From Nucisporomicrobium flavum (GTDB taxonomy: Bacteria > Actinomycetota > Actinomycetes > Mycobacteriales > Micromonosporaceae), in the NCBI RefSeq assembly GCF_016464385.1, contig NZ_JADMLH010000009.1, positions 65,267-129,266 of the forward strand: a stretch of 64,000 nt of DNA, written 5' to 3'. The notes under the pieces were generated by a model. That model did no database searches and was not told where the DNA came from. It was given only the letters and a program-made list of their open reading frames with translations. The first letter of the stretch is position 1. Each line of letters begins with the position of its first letter. A program made the position numbers and the translations under genes. Shown one piece after another: positions 11,834 through 20,189 of the stretch.

Positions 11834-12277
11834 TCAGCGACGTCCCGCGACGTGCCGCAGGGCGAGCCGGTAGCCGTCCACGCCGAGCCCGGCGATGACT
11901 CCGGTGGCCACCGCGGAGACGACCGAGTGGTGCCGGAACTGCTCGCGGGCGTGGATGTTGGAGATGTGCACCTCGACCAGCGGCGCGCGCAGCATCGCGC
12001 AGGCGTCGCGGACCGCGTACGAGTAGTGCGACCACGCGCCCGGGTTGAGCACCACGGGCGCCTCCTCGTCGGCGGCGGCGTGCAGCCAGCCGAGCATCTC
12101 GTGCTCCGCGTCGGTCTGCCGGACCACCACGTCGAGCCCCAGCTCCTTGCCGGTCTCCTCGCACAGGGTCACGAGGTCGGCGTACGCGATCATGCCGTAG
12201 ATGTCGATCTGACGGGTGCCGAGCCGGCCGAGGTTCGGCCCGTTCAGCACGTACACCCGGCTCATGCTGTACTCCAT
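11834..12277 (-). CDS. aroQ: 3-dehydroquinate dehydratase, type II
   Basis: Dehydrates 3-dehydroquinate to 3-dehydroshikimate. It is a type II (dodecameric) enzyme of 147 residues, with LNGPNLGRLGTRQ, the catalytic-Tyr segment IYG, NPGAWSHYSYA and EVHISNIHAREQFRHHS. I start at the ATG at 12277-12275, which has AGGAGG eight bases upstream. An alternative ATG at 12352 overlaps the aroB stop as ATGA and would add 25 residues of low-complexity leader; coupling to aroB may use it. Confidence 0.93.
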   Translation of the reverse strand: MEYSMSRVYVLNGPNLGRLGTRQIDIYGMIAYADLVTLCEETGKELGLDVVVRQTDAEHEMLGWLHAAADEEAPVVLNPGAWSHYSYAVRDACAMLRAPLVEVHISNIHAREQFRHHSVVSAVATGVIAGLGVDGYRLALRHVAGRR

Positions 12278-12348
12278 GGGCATGCCCTCCTGGCCCTCAC
12301 CCTCACGGCCGTCAGCCGGCGCCGGCAAGCGCGGTTCGGTGCGGTCGG

Positions 12349-13425
12349 TCATGCCGACACCGCCGCGTACGCGCGCTCGAGCACGGACTCGTCGGAGATC
12401 GCCACAGTGCGGGGCTTCGCGAGGCCGTCGAGCAGGACGAAGCGCAGGGTGTCCGCGCGGGCCTTCTTGTCGACGCGCATGGCCGCGAGGAGCTCGGGCC
12501 AGGCGTCCGTCCGGTACGACGCCGGCAGGCCGAGCAGCGACGTCACGGCCCGGTGCCGGGCGGCTGTGGCGTCGTCCAGCGCGCCGGTCAGCCGGGCGAG
12601 CTCGGCCGCGTACACCAGGCCGACCGCGACCGCGTGGCCGTGCCGCCAGGCGTACCGCTCGTGCTTCTCGATCGCGTGGGCGAGGGTGTGGCCGTAGTTG
12701 AGGATCTCCCGCAGGCCGGACTCGCGCAGGTCGGCCCCGACCACCTCGGCCTTGACCCGGATCGCCCGCTCCACCAGCTCGCGCAGCACCGGGCTCGCCG
12801 GGTCGGCGGCCGCGGCGGGGTCGCCCTCCACCAGGTCGAGGATGGCCGGGTCGGCGATGAAGCCGCACTTGACCACCTCGGCGAGCCCGGCCACCAGGTC
12901 GTCCGCGGGCAGCGAGGCGAGCAGGTCGAGGTCGCAGAGCACCCCGGCAGGCGGGTGGAACGCGCCGACGAGGTTCTTGCCGGCGGCGGTGTTGACGCCG
13001 GTCTTGCCGCCCACCGCGGCGTCGACCATGCCGAGCAGCGACGACGAGACGGGCACCCAGCGCACCCCCCGGAGCCAGCCTGCGGCGACGAAGCCGGCCA
13101 GGTCGGTGACCGCTCCCCCGCCGACGCCGACCACGACGTCCGTCCGGGTGAAGCCGGCGGCGCCCAGCTCGTCCCAGCAGCGCGCGGCGACCTCGACGGT
13201 CTTGCCGGCCTCGGCGTCGGGCACCTCGATCGGCAGCGGGCGCAGGCCGGCCTCCTGCAGCGCCTCGGCCACGGCCTCCGCGCGGTGCTTGAGCGGCGGG
13301 GCGTGCAGGATCGCGGCGCGCACGGCGCCGTCGGTCAGCGCCGGCAGGGCGGCGAGCAGGCCACGACCGACGAGCACGTCGTACGGCCGGTCGCCGGCCA
13401 CGGGGATTCGGGTCACGTCGTCCAT
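12349..13425 (-). CDS. aroB: 3-dehydroquinate synthase
   Basis: NAD- and metal-dependent enzyme that cyclises DAHP to 3-dehydroquinate. It is 358 residues. The glycine-rich segment VGVGGGAVTDLAGFVAA, the KTGVN loop, EVVKCG and the metal histidines in LNYGHTLAHAIE and RHGHAVAVG are visible. The start ATG at 13425-13423 (MDDVTRIPV) lies only 70 bp from the divergent RHH-Clp_N gene, so the promoter for aroB-aroQ must sit in that short gap or the genes rely on readthrough. Confidence 0.95.
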   Translation of the reverse strand: MDDVTRIPVAGDRPYDVLVGRGLLAALPALTDGAVRAAILHAPPLKHRAEAVAEALQEAGLRPLPIEVPDAEAGKTVEVAARCWDELGAAGFTRTDVVVGVGGGAVTDLAGFVAAGWLRGVRWVPVSSSLLGMVDAAVGGKTGVNTAAGKNLVGAFHPPAGVLCDLDLLASLPADDLVAGLAEVVKCGFIADPAILDLVEGDPAAAADPASPVLRELVERAIRVKAEVVGADLRESGLREILNYGHTLAHAIEKHERYAWRHGHAVAVGLVYAAELARLTGALDDATAARHRAVTSLLGLPASYRTDAWPELLAAMRVDKKARADTLRFVLLDGLAKPRTVAISDESVLERAYAAVSA

Positions 13426-13450
13426 CGCAGGGGATGCTAGTCGCGCGGAT

Positions 13451-13476
13451 ATGGGGTTATAGACAGATAACCCCAT
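13451..13476. promoter_or_regulatory. Perfect 10-bp inverted repeat between aroB and the RHH-Clp_N gene
   Basis: ATGGGGTTAT (13451-13460) and ATAACCCCAT (13467-13476) are exact reverse complements around six bases. A third half-site, GGGTTA, follows at 13480-13485. The element ends 18 bases before the RHH gene and is 25 bases upstream of aroB on the other strand. A ribbon-helix-helix protein could bind such repeats, so autoregulation is a reasonable guess, but the binder is unknown. Confidence 0.6.
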
Positions 13477-13494
13477 GCGGGTTACACATGGCTC

Positions 13495-14202
13495 ATGCCG
13501 AAAATCAACGTGTACCTCCCCGACGACCTCGCCGACGCGGTCCGGGAGGCGGGCCTGCCCGTCTCCGCCATCTGCCAGCGGGCGCTGGACCAGGCCGTAC
13601 GCCGGGTCACCGCGGCCCGGCAGACCGTGCTGGGCGAACTCGACGCGGACGGGCTGGCCGCGCGGTTGCCGCAGTTCACCGCCCGGGCGGTCACGGTCGT
13701 GTCCCTGGCGATCGATCGCGCCCGCGCCACCGGGTCGGCGACCGTGACCACCGGGCACCTGCTGCACGGCATGATCGCCGAAGGCGCCAACCTCGGCCTG
13801 CAGGTGCTCTCCGCGATGGAGATCGACCCGGCCGCCATCGCCGTTCCCGACGGCGCCGAGCCGGGCGGCGGGGACGGGCTGCGGTTCAGCACGGCCGCGG
13901 CGAACGCCGTGGAACTCACCGTCAGCGAGGCGGTGGGGATGGGGCACAACTACGTGGGCTGCGAGCATCTGCTGATCGGCCTCGCCGGCGAGCCCGACGG
14001 CCTCGCCGGGCGCACGCTGCGGGACGTCGGCGCGGACCCCCGCTCCACCCGGCGTGCGGTCACCGCGGCGCTCATCGGCTTCGCCCACCTGCGCGCCACC
14101 ACGGCCGCCCAACCGCCCGCGGAAGGCCTGCTCACGGCCGTGCGGGCGGAACTGGCTCCGCTCGTACGCCGGATCGAGGCCCTGGAAAATCGCCTCGCCT
14201 AG
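13495..14202 (+). CDS. Ribbon-helix-helix / Clp N-terminal-repeat fusion protein
   Basis: A 235-residue soluble protein. Residues 1-40 (PKINVYLPDDLADAVREAG, then a helix) look like a CopG/Arc-type ribbon-helix-helix DNA-binding motif. Residues about 60-190 contain two Clp_N-type repeats: one around FTARAVTVVSLAIDRA...GHLLHGM, the other around AAANAVELTV...VGCEHLLIGLA. These repeats are the substrate- or adaptor-binding part of ClpC/ClpA, here without any ATPase domain. A tail of about 45 residues follows. Function is not established; a DNA-binding regulator sensing a protein partner through its Clp_N part is an inference. It breaks the aro gene series. Confidence 0.75.
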   Translation: MPKINVYLPDDLADAVREAGLPVSAICQRALDQAVRRVTAARQTVLGELDADGLAARLPQFTARAVTVVSLAIDRARATGSATVTTGHLLHGMIAEGANLGLQVLSAMEIDPAAIAVPDGAEPGGGDGLRFSTAAANAVELTVSEAVGMGHNYVGCEHLLIGLAGEPDGLAGRTLRDVGADPRSTRRAVTAALIGFAHLRATTAAQPPAEGLLTAVRAELAPLVRRIEALENRLA

Positions 14203-15137
14203 CGAAATCGGCGAGCCGGGCGGCGTGCTCGGCGACGGCCGTCCTCAGCTCGGCGGGGCGCAGCACGGTGAACGGCCACCCCAGCCCCGCGAGCAGGTGG
14301 GCCATGCCGGGCAGGGCTCTCCGCACGGCAGCTCAGCAGCACGCCGCGCGGGTCCTCGGCGACCTCGGCGACGGCCGCCGGCACGCGCCGCCGCACCTCG
14401 GTGATGTCCGCCTCGAGCAGCACCTCGACCTCCCACCGCCACGGCAGGCCGGCCCACTGGCGGGTCACGTGCGCCACGGCGTCGAAGCCCGGCGGCGGCT
14501 CGAACGACTCGCCGGTCGGCTCCGCGGCGGCGATCCGGTCGAGACGGAACGAGCGGACGTCCCCGTGCCGGTGGTCGTGCGCGACGAGGTACCACCGTCC
14601 GGAGTGGAAGACCAGCCCGTACGGGTCCACGCGGCGAGGGCCGGACCGGTACGTCAGGGCGATCACCTGCCGGGCGCGGGTCGCGGCGCCGAGGGCCAGG
14701 AGCAGGTCGGTCCCCGGGTCCGCGGCGGGGTCGCGAGGCGCCCGGAGCGTGAGGCCCAGGCTGGCGCGCAGGGCGGCGAGGCGTCCGGCCAGCGCCGCGG
14801 GCAGCACCCGGGTGATCTTCGCTTCCGCGGCGGCCGCGGCGGGGCTCCCGGTCGTCAGCCCGAGCCGGCCGGCGGCGACGAGGCCGAGCACCACCGCGAC
14901 CGCCTCTTCGTCGGTCAGCATCAGCGGCGGCAGCTTGAACCCCGGCAACAGGCGGTAGCCGCCGTACCGGCCACGGTCCGCGGTCACCGGGATGCCCAGG
15001 TCGTCGAGCGTGGCCGCGTACCTGCGGACGGTGCGTTCGTCGACGCCCAGCCGGGCGGCCAGATCCCGGCCGGTCATCCTGCGGTGGGCCTGGAGCAGCT
15101 CCAGCATGGCCAGCACTCGGGAGGCGGGATGCGGCAT
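14199..15137 (-). pseudogene. WYL-domain (YafY-type) transcriptional regulator with a C-terminal frameshift
   Basis: An N-terminal HTH (MLELLQAHRRMTGRDLAARLGVDERTVRRY region) and a WYL domain (VDPYGLVFHSGRWYLVAHD) identify the family; such proteins sense ligands or nucleic acids through the WYL fold. After ...GVLLSC the reading frame turns into Arg/Ala-rich sequence, while the expected ending (GMAHLLAGLGWPFTVLRPAEL) is intact in another frame. Removing one base from a run of three G (plus strand 14314-14316) would join them. It is therefore either a mutated gene or a sequencing error. Start chosen at MPHPASRV; 15146 is an alternative. It is divergent from the hydrolase it may control. Confidence 0.8.
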
Positions 15138-15199
15138 GCCGAGCATTCTCCGCCCAATGCGGGCGGGAACGGTCCGGTATTGGTCGTAGCGTCGGCCGC

Positions 15200-15898
15200 A
15201 TGACGACATACGTACTGGTTCCGGGGATGTGGATCGGCGCCTGGGCCTGGCGCGACGTGACGGCAGCGCTGCGCGCCAGGGGTCACGAGGTGTACCCGAT
15301 CACCCTGACCGGGGTGGCCGACCGCGCCCACCTGCTGGGGCCCGGCACGGATCTGGACCTGCACACCGAGGACGTGGTCCGGCTGATCGAGGCGGAGAAC
15401 CTGCGCGACGTCGTGCTCGTCGGGCACAGCTACGGCGGCATGCCGGTCAGCGCGGCCGCGCTGCGGGTCCGCGACCGGATCAGGCACATCGTGTACGTGG
15501 ACAGCGGCCCGCTCCCCGAGGGCACCTCCCAGCTGGCCGTCTCCGGGGGCACCGCCGAGGGTGACACCGTCCCACCGCGCGACTGGGACGCCGGCGCGGA
15601 CCCCGTGCTGCTCGCGGGCCTCGACGACATCGCGCTCGACCGGCTCCGGCGGCTGAGCACCCCGCACCCGGCTGCGTCCGTACGCCAGCCGCTCGGCGCA
15701 CACGCCACCTCGAAAGACCTGCCGACCACGCTGATCGCCTGCACGTTCCCGCTCGAGCAGGTACGCGAGATGGCAGCGGCCGGGCACCCGTTCTTCGCCG
15801 AGCTGACCGAGGCGGACGTGGTCGGGCTGCCGACCGGGCACTGGCCGATGCTCAGCGAGCCGGAGGCGCTAGCCGGCCACCTTGAGCAGGTCGGCTAG
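15200..15898 (+). CDS. Alpha/beta-fold hydrolase
   Basis: A 232-residue esterase-like enzyme of unknown substrate. VLVPGMWIGAW forms the oxyanion-hole region, GHSYGG holds the nucleophilic serine, and the histidine near the end in PTGHWPM completes the triad. There is no signal peptide, so it is probably cytoplasmic. It starts 62 bp from the divergent WYL regulator, a common regulator-target layout. Its last 30 bases overlap the end of aroK on the opposite strand. Confidence 0.85.
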   Translation: MTTYVLVPGMWIGAWAWRDVTAALRARGHEVYPITLTGVADRAHLLGPGTDLDLHTEDVVRLIEAENLRDVVLVGHSYGGMPVSAAALRVRDRIRHIVYVDSGPLPEGTSQLAVSGGTAEGDTVPPRDWDAGADPVLLAGLDDIALDRLRRLSTPHPAASVRQPLGAHATSKDLPTTLIACTFPLEQVREMAAAGHPFFAELTEADVVGLPTGHWPMLSEPEALAGHLEQVG

Positions 15899-16378
15899 CT
15901 CCGCGGCGATCGCCTCCGGCGTGCGGCCGTCGGTCGGCACGGTGTGCGTGGCCACGGCCGCGTACAGCGGGCGGCGCTGATCCATCAGGTACTTCAGCGT
16001 CGCCCGCGGGTTCACGCTCAGCAGCGGCCGGCCCGCGCCCAGGCCCACCCGCTTCACCGCGTCGGACAGCTCGACCGACAGGTACACGACCGTGTGCCCG
16101 CGCAGCGCGTCGCGGGTGCCCTCGTCCAGGATCGCCCCGCCGCCGAGCGCCAGCACCCCGCCGAACGAGGCCAGCGACCCGGCGATCGCCTCCCGCTCGA
16201 GGCGGCGGAACTCCGGCTCGCCGTCGTCGATGAAGATCTCCGGGATGGGCTTGCCCGCCTTCTCCTCCACCAGGTGGTCGGTGTCGGCGAACTCGACGCC
16301 GAGCAGCGCGGCCACGGCCTGCCCGACCGTCGTCTTGCCGGCACCGGGCGGGCCGACGAACACCGCGGCGGGCGCCAT
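15869..16378 (-). CDS. aroK: Shikimate kinase
   Basis: Phosphorylates shikimate at O3 using ATP. It is 169 residues with the P-loop GPPGAGKTTVG, shikimate-binding DTDHLVEE and FRRLEREAI, GGGAI, and the lid arginine in QRRPLY. The ATG overlaps the aroC stop by one base. aroB normally follows directly in actinomycetes; here three unrelated genes separate them. Confidence 0.94.
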   Translation of the reverse strand: MAPAAVFVGPPGAGKTTVGQAVAALLGVEFADTDHLVEEKAGKPIPEIFIDDGEPEFRRLEREAIAGSLASFGGVLALGGGAILDEGTRDALRGHTVVYLSVELSDAVKRVGLGAGRPLLSVNPRATLKYLMDQRRPLYAAVATHTVPTDGRTPEAIAAELADLLKVAG

Positions 16379-17556
16379 CAGCGGATCAGCAGGGAGTCGA
16401 AGTACCCGGCGAGGTTGCGGCGGATCTCCGCCACCGAGTCGCCGCCGAACTTCTCCGTGGCGGCCTCGGCCAGCACCAGCGCCACCATCGCCTCGGCGAC
16501 CACCGCGCCGGCCGGCACCGCGCACACGTCGGAACGCTGGTTGATGGCGGTCGCGGGCTCACCGGTGACGACGTCGACCGTCTGCAGGGCCCGGTTCAGC
16601 GAGGAGATCGGCTTCAGCGCGGCGCGTACCCGCAGCGGTTCGCCGTTGGTGATGCCACCCTCCAGGCCGCCGGCCCGGTCGGTGACCCGCCGCACCCCCT
16701 CGGGCGTCGGGATGATCTCGTCGTGCGCGACCGAGCCGCGCGAGCGGGCCTGCGTGAAGCCGTCGCCGATCTCCACGCCCTTCACCGACTGGATCGACAT
16801 CAGGGCGGTGGCCAGCCGGGCGTCGAGCTTGCGGTCCCACTGCACATGCGACCCCAGACCCGGGGGTACGCCGTAGGCCAGCACCTCCACGATGCCACCG
16901 AGGGTGTCCGCGTCCTTCTTCGCCGCGTCGACCTCGGCCACCATCCGCGCGCTCGCCTCCGGGTCCAGGCAGCGCAGCGGGTCGGCGTCGATCCGCTCGG
17001 CGTCGTCCGGCGTCGGCACGAGCCCCGCCTTCGCGGCCACCGAGCCCAGCTCGATGACGTGCGAGACGATCTGGATGCCGAGCGCCTGCTCGACCAGGGC
17101 CTTCGCCACCACGCCGACGGCCACGCGCGCGGCGGTCTCCCGGGCGCTGGCGCGCTCGAGGATCGGCCGGGCGTCGGTGTGCCCGTACTTCTGCATGCCG
17201 GCCAGGTCGGCGTGGCCGGGCCGCGGACGGGTCAGCGGGGCGTTGCGCGCCTGCGCGGCCAGCTCCTCCGGATCGACCGGGTCGGCGGCCATCACGGTCT
17301 CCCACTTCGGCCACTCCGAGTTGCCGACGCGGATCGCCACCGGGCTGCCGATCGTGAGCCCGTGCCGGATCCCGCCGATCACCTCGACGACGTCCTGCTC
17401 GAACTTCATCCGGGCGCCGCGACCGTAGCCGAGCCGGCGGCGCGCCAGGTCACGGCCGATGTCCCCGGTCGTCACCCGCACCCCGGCGGGCACGCCCTCG
17501 ATCATGGCGACGAGCGCCGGGCCGTGCGATTCACCTGCGGTCAGCCAACGCAACAC
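16378..17556 (-). CDS. aroC: Chorismate synthase
   Basis: FMN-dependent 1,4-elimination of phosphate from EPSP to give chorismate. It is 392 residues. The signatures GESHGPALVAMIEG, RPGHADLAGMQKYG, ASARETAARVAVG and GGLEGGITNG are present. The start is the GTG at 17556-17554 (LRWLTAGESHG); no good Shine-Dalgarno precedes it. About 130 bp, including a small repeat array, separate it from aroE. Confidence 0.95.
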   Translation of the reverse strand: MLRWLTAGESHGPALVAMIEGVPAGVRVTTGDIGRDLARRRLGYGRGARMKFEQDVVEVIGGIRHGLTIGSPVAIRVGNSEWPKWETVMAADPVDPEELAAQARNAPLTRPRPGHADLAGMQKYGHTDARPILERASARETAARVAVGVVAKALVEQALGIQIVSHVIELGSVAAKAGLVPTPDDAERIDADPLRCLDPEASARMVAEVDAAKKDADTLGGIVEVLAYGVPPGLGSHVQWDRKLDARLATALMSIQSVKGVEIGDGFTQARSRGSVAHDEIIPTPEGVRRVTDRAGGLEGGITNGEPLRVRAALKPISSLNRALQTVDVVTGEPATAINQRSDVCAVPAGAVVAEAMVALVLAEAATEKFGGDSVAEIRRNLAGYFDSLLIR

Positions 17557-17638
17557 GGGTCACAGTCTGGCACGTCAGCGTCCCGCTCCGCCGCCAGGCC
17601 ACCACCGTCCCGCCAGCCGGACGCTCCGCGGACCTCGG

Positions 17639-17700
17639 GCCGCTCAGCGGACGCGGGTGCGCCGCTCAGCGGACGCGGGGTGCGCCGCTCAGCGGACGCC
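17639..17700. repeat. Tandem repeat at the 3' end of aroE
   Basis: A unit of 22-23 bases, GCCGCTCAGCGGACGCGGGTGC, occurs at 17639-17660 and 17661-17683 (one extra G), with a partial third copy at 17684-17700. The aroE stop codon and its last two codons lie in the third copy, so the array looks like repeated duplication of the gene's own 3' end. Each unit contains the short palindrome GCCGCTCAGCGG. Confidence 0.85.
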
Positions 17701-18558
17701 GGCGGCGGCCGCGAGGGCCTCGCGCATCGCCGCCTCCGGTGCCGGCCGGACGCCGGTGAACTGCTCGAACTGGCCGAGCGCCTGGGCCAGCAGCAGGTCG
17801 AGGCCGGACACCACCCGGACGGCGTGCGCCAGCGCCGCCTCGGCGAGCGGGGTCGGCCAGGGGTCGTAGATGGCGTCGAAGAGGACCGCGCCGGGGCGCC
17901 AGGTGACCTGGGTGGCGAGGGCGTCCGCGGCGCCCTTCGGGACCGTCGAGATGACCGCGTCGGCGTCGAAAACCGTGGCCGCCTCGGCCCAGTCCACCCC
18001 GCGGATCGTCACGCCGAGCGCCTCGGCCGCCGGGGCGAGCTCCGCCCGGGCCTCCGGGCGGCGGGTCACCACGGACACCTCGGTCGTGCCCAGGTGAGCG
18101 GCGGCTGCCAGGGCGGCGCGGGCCGTGCCACCACCGCCCAGCACCGCGACGGCGGGACCCGAGCCGGTGGGCAGCCCCGCGTCGTTCAGGACCCGGAGCA
18201 TGCCCGGTACGTCTGTGTTGTCCGCGTACCAGGTGCCGTCGGAACGCCGTACCAAAGTGTTGGCCGCGCCCGTCGCGAGCGCGACCGGCGACGCCTCCGC
18301 GGCCAGCGTCAGGGCGGTTTCCTTGAGCGGCATGGTCAGCGACAGGCCCGCCCAGTCGGCGCCGAGACCGGCCACGAGCTGGGGAAGCTCGGCCTCGGCG
18401 CACTCGATGGCCGTGTAGGACCAGTCGAACAGCCCCGCCGCGGCGAAACCCGCGGCGTGGATGACCGGCGAGAGCGAATGACCGATGGGCTTGCCGCACA
18501 CCGCGGCCCGCCGGGGGCCCGAACCGTGCGTCAGCAGAGCGGGACCCCGTTCCGGCAC
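17689..18558 (-). CDS. aroE: Shikimate dehydrogenase
   Basis: NADP-dependent reduction of 3-dehydroshikimate to shikimate. The substrate-binding signature GKPIGHSLSPVIHAAG, the catalytic Lys in TMPLKETA, NTDVPGM and the Rossmann segment VLGGGGTARAAL are visible. The start is uncertain. The GTG at 18558 gives 289 residues with a 28-bp overlap into mltG; the family usually begins only a few residues before AAVCGKPIGH. The stop codon lies in a tandem repeat. Confidence 0.9.
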   Translation of the reverse strand: MPERGPALLTHGSGPRRAAVCGKPIGHSLSPVIHAAGFAAAGLFDWSYTAIECAEAELPQLVAGLGADWAGLSLTMPLKETALTLAAEASPVALATGAANTLVRRSDGTWYADNTDVPGMLRVLNDAGLPTGSGPAVAVLGGGGTARAALAAAAHLGTTEVSVVTRRPEARAELAPAAEALGVTIRGVDWAEAATVFDADAVISTVPKGAADALATQVTWRPGAVLFDAIYDPWPTPLAEAALAHAVRVVSGLDLLLAQALGQFEQFTGVRPAPEAAMREALAAAAGVR

Positions 18559-19715
18559 GCCCGCTGGATGTTCGCGTCGTGCTCGGCGTTGGTGACCGCG
18601 AACGCCGACTTCTTCGTCTTCGGGTCGATCGCGACGAAGAACAGCCACTCCCCGACCGCCGGCTTCACGGCGGCCTCCAGCGCGGCCTTGCCCGGGTTGT
18701 TGATCGGGCCGAGCGGCAGCCCCACCTTGAGCTCCGTGGTGTACGGGTTCTTCGGGTCCTTCAGCTCGGCGTCCGACATCTTGCCCGAGTGCTTGCGGCC
18801 CTTGTCCTGCAGCTGCAGCCAGTAGTTGGTCGTCACGTCGAACTGCAACGGCATGTTCTTCTTGTACGCCCGGTTGTAGGCGACCCGGGCCACCTTGGGC
18901 AGGTCCTCGGCGGTGCCGGACTCGGCCTGGGACAGCGACGCGACGATCAGTGCCTCGTACGGCGACACCGACAGCTTGCCCTCGGCGGTCTTCACGAAGT
19001 TGATGTCGGTGGTGGTGTCGATGAACTTGCCGACCATCACGCGCAGCATGTCCGCGGCCGTGGCCTTCGGGTCGAACTCGTACGTGTCCGGGAACAGGAA
19101 GCCCTCGATGGTGCCCGACGCCTTCTTGTCGTCGCGGCGGTTGAACCAGAAGTCGGGTACGCCGAGCGCCTGCGGGTCCTTCGCGGCGGTCTCGAAGTCC
19201 TTCACCGGCACCTTGGTCGCCTTGGAGAGCGTCGCGTAGATCTCCTGGGCGGTCAGGCCCTCCTTGATCGTCACGCCCTTGCTGACCCGCGCCTTCGGGT
19301 CGAGCAGCAGCGTCACGGCGTCCTTGGCCGACATCTGCTTGCGCAGGTTGTACGTGCCCGGCTGGATGTTCTTGCCGCGCGGGTTGTCCTCGGCCGCCTG
19401 GGTGAACGCGGCGGTGCTCTTGACCACGTCGGCGTCCACCAGCGTGTTGCCGATCTCGGTCAGCGAGCCCTTGCCGAGCGACACCTGCACCGGGTCGGTG
19501 CCGGAGCCGTCGTAGTCCGCGGCGGTGAAGAAGCCCTTGATCTTCTCGTAGCCGAGGTAACCACCGACGCCGAGAACGCCGAGCAGGATGAAGACCATGA
19601 GGAACGCGACGGCGGACTTGCCCTTGCCGCCCTTGCCGCCGCCTCGGCCCCGGCGGTGCCGGGGTTTACCCTTCTCCGCCTGCTCGTCGAACGCCAGGTC
19701 CAGCTCGTCGATCAT
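18531..19715 (-). CDS. mltG: Endolytic murein transglycosylase MltG
   Basis: Membrane-anchored lytic transglycosylase that cleaves nascent glycan strands and limits their length. It is 394 residues: a basic cytoplasmic N-terminus (RHRRGRGGGKGGKGK), one membrane segment near 34-56, then a LysM-like and YceG catalytic region. The catalytic glutamate is probably the one in ASLSQAESGTAEDLP, a variant of the usual EKET segment. QFDVTTNYW and GPINNPGKAALEAA are typical. The start overlaps the ruvX stop (ATGA). Confidence 0.92.
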   Translation of the reverse strand: MIDELDLAFDEQAEKGKPRHRRGRGGGKGGKGKSAVAFLMVFILLGVLGVGGYLGYEKIKGFFTAADYDGSGTDPVQVSLGKGSLTEIGNTLVDADVVKSTAAFTQAAEDNPRGKNIQPGTYNLRKQMSAKDAVTLLLDPKARVSKGVTIKEGLTAQEIYATLSKATKVPVKDFETAAKDPQALGVPDFWFNRRDDKKASGTIEGFLFPDTYEFDPKATAADMLRVMVGKFIDTTTDINFVKTAEGKLSVSPYEALIVASLSQAESGTAEDLPKVARVAYNRAYKKNMPLQFDVTTNYWLQLQDKGRKHSGKMSDAELKDPKNPYTTELKVGLPLGPINNPGKAALEAAVKPAVGEWLFFVAIDPKTKKSAFAVTNAEHDANIQRACRNGVPLC

Positions 19716-20173
19716 CTCGTCTGCCTCCGCTGTGCGTCCAGCCAGCTCTGCAGGATCTCCACCGCGGCCGCCTGGTCGACGACCGCCCGTTGCCGCTTGC
19801 CCCGGACTCCTCGCTCGGCGAGCCTACGGGTCGCGACAACGGTCGACATCCTCTCGTCCGTCAGAACGACGGGAACCGGCCCGACCGCCCGCTCCAGCCG
19901 CTCAGCGTACCCACGGATGTCTATGGCGGCAGGTCCCTCGGCGCCGTTGAGACGCACCGGGAGGCCCACCACGATCTGCACCGCCTCGTGCTCCCCCACG
20001 AGACGGACGAGCTCGGCAATGTCGCCGGGGACGGCGTCGGGCGCCGCCGCCATGTCACGGGGCACCGTGACCAGGGGGGTGGCCAGGATCCCGTCGGGGT
20101 CACTGAGTGCGACCCCGACGCGCACCTTACCGACATCCACGCCCAGCCGCCTACCCCGCGGCAGTGCGCTCAT
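19712..20173 (-). CDS. ruvX: Putative Holliday junction resolvase / pre-16S rRNA nuclease (RuvX/YqgF)
   Basis: RNase H-fold nuclease family implicated in 16S rRNA 5'-end processing; the older resolvase name persists. It is 153 residues, with LGVDVGKVRVGVALSD as the first acidic strand, VVGLPVRLNG, and LTDERMSTVVATR plus VDQAAAVEILQSWL at the end. The start ATG at 20173-20171 follows GAGGGAGGG. It sits between alaS and mltG, the usual location in actinobacteria. Confidence 0.93.
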   Translation of the reverse strand: MSALPRGRRLGVDVGKVRVGVALSDPDGILATPLVTVPRDMAAAPDAVPGDIAELVRLVGEHEAVQIVVGLPVRLNGAEGPAAIDIRGYAERLERAVGPVPVVLTDERMSTVVATRRLAERGVRGKRQRAVVDQAAAVEILQSWLDAQRRQTR

Positions 20174-20189
20174 CGGCCCACCCTCCCTC

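Noticed and set aside
13451..13476. The inverted repeat as an intrinsic terminator for aroB or a neighbour
   Set aside because: It lies upstream of both flanking genes, not downstream, and lacks a following T-run.
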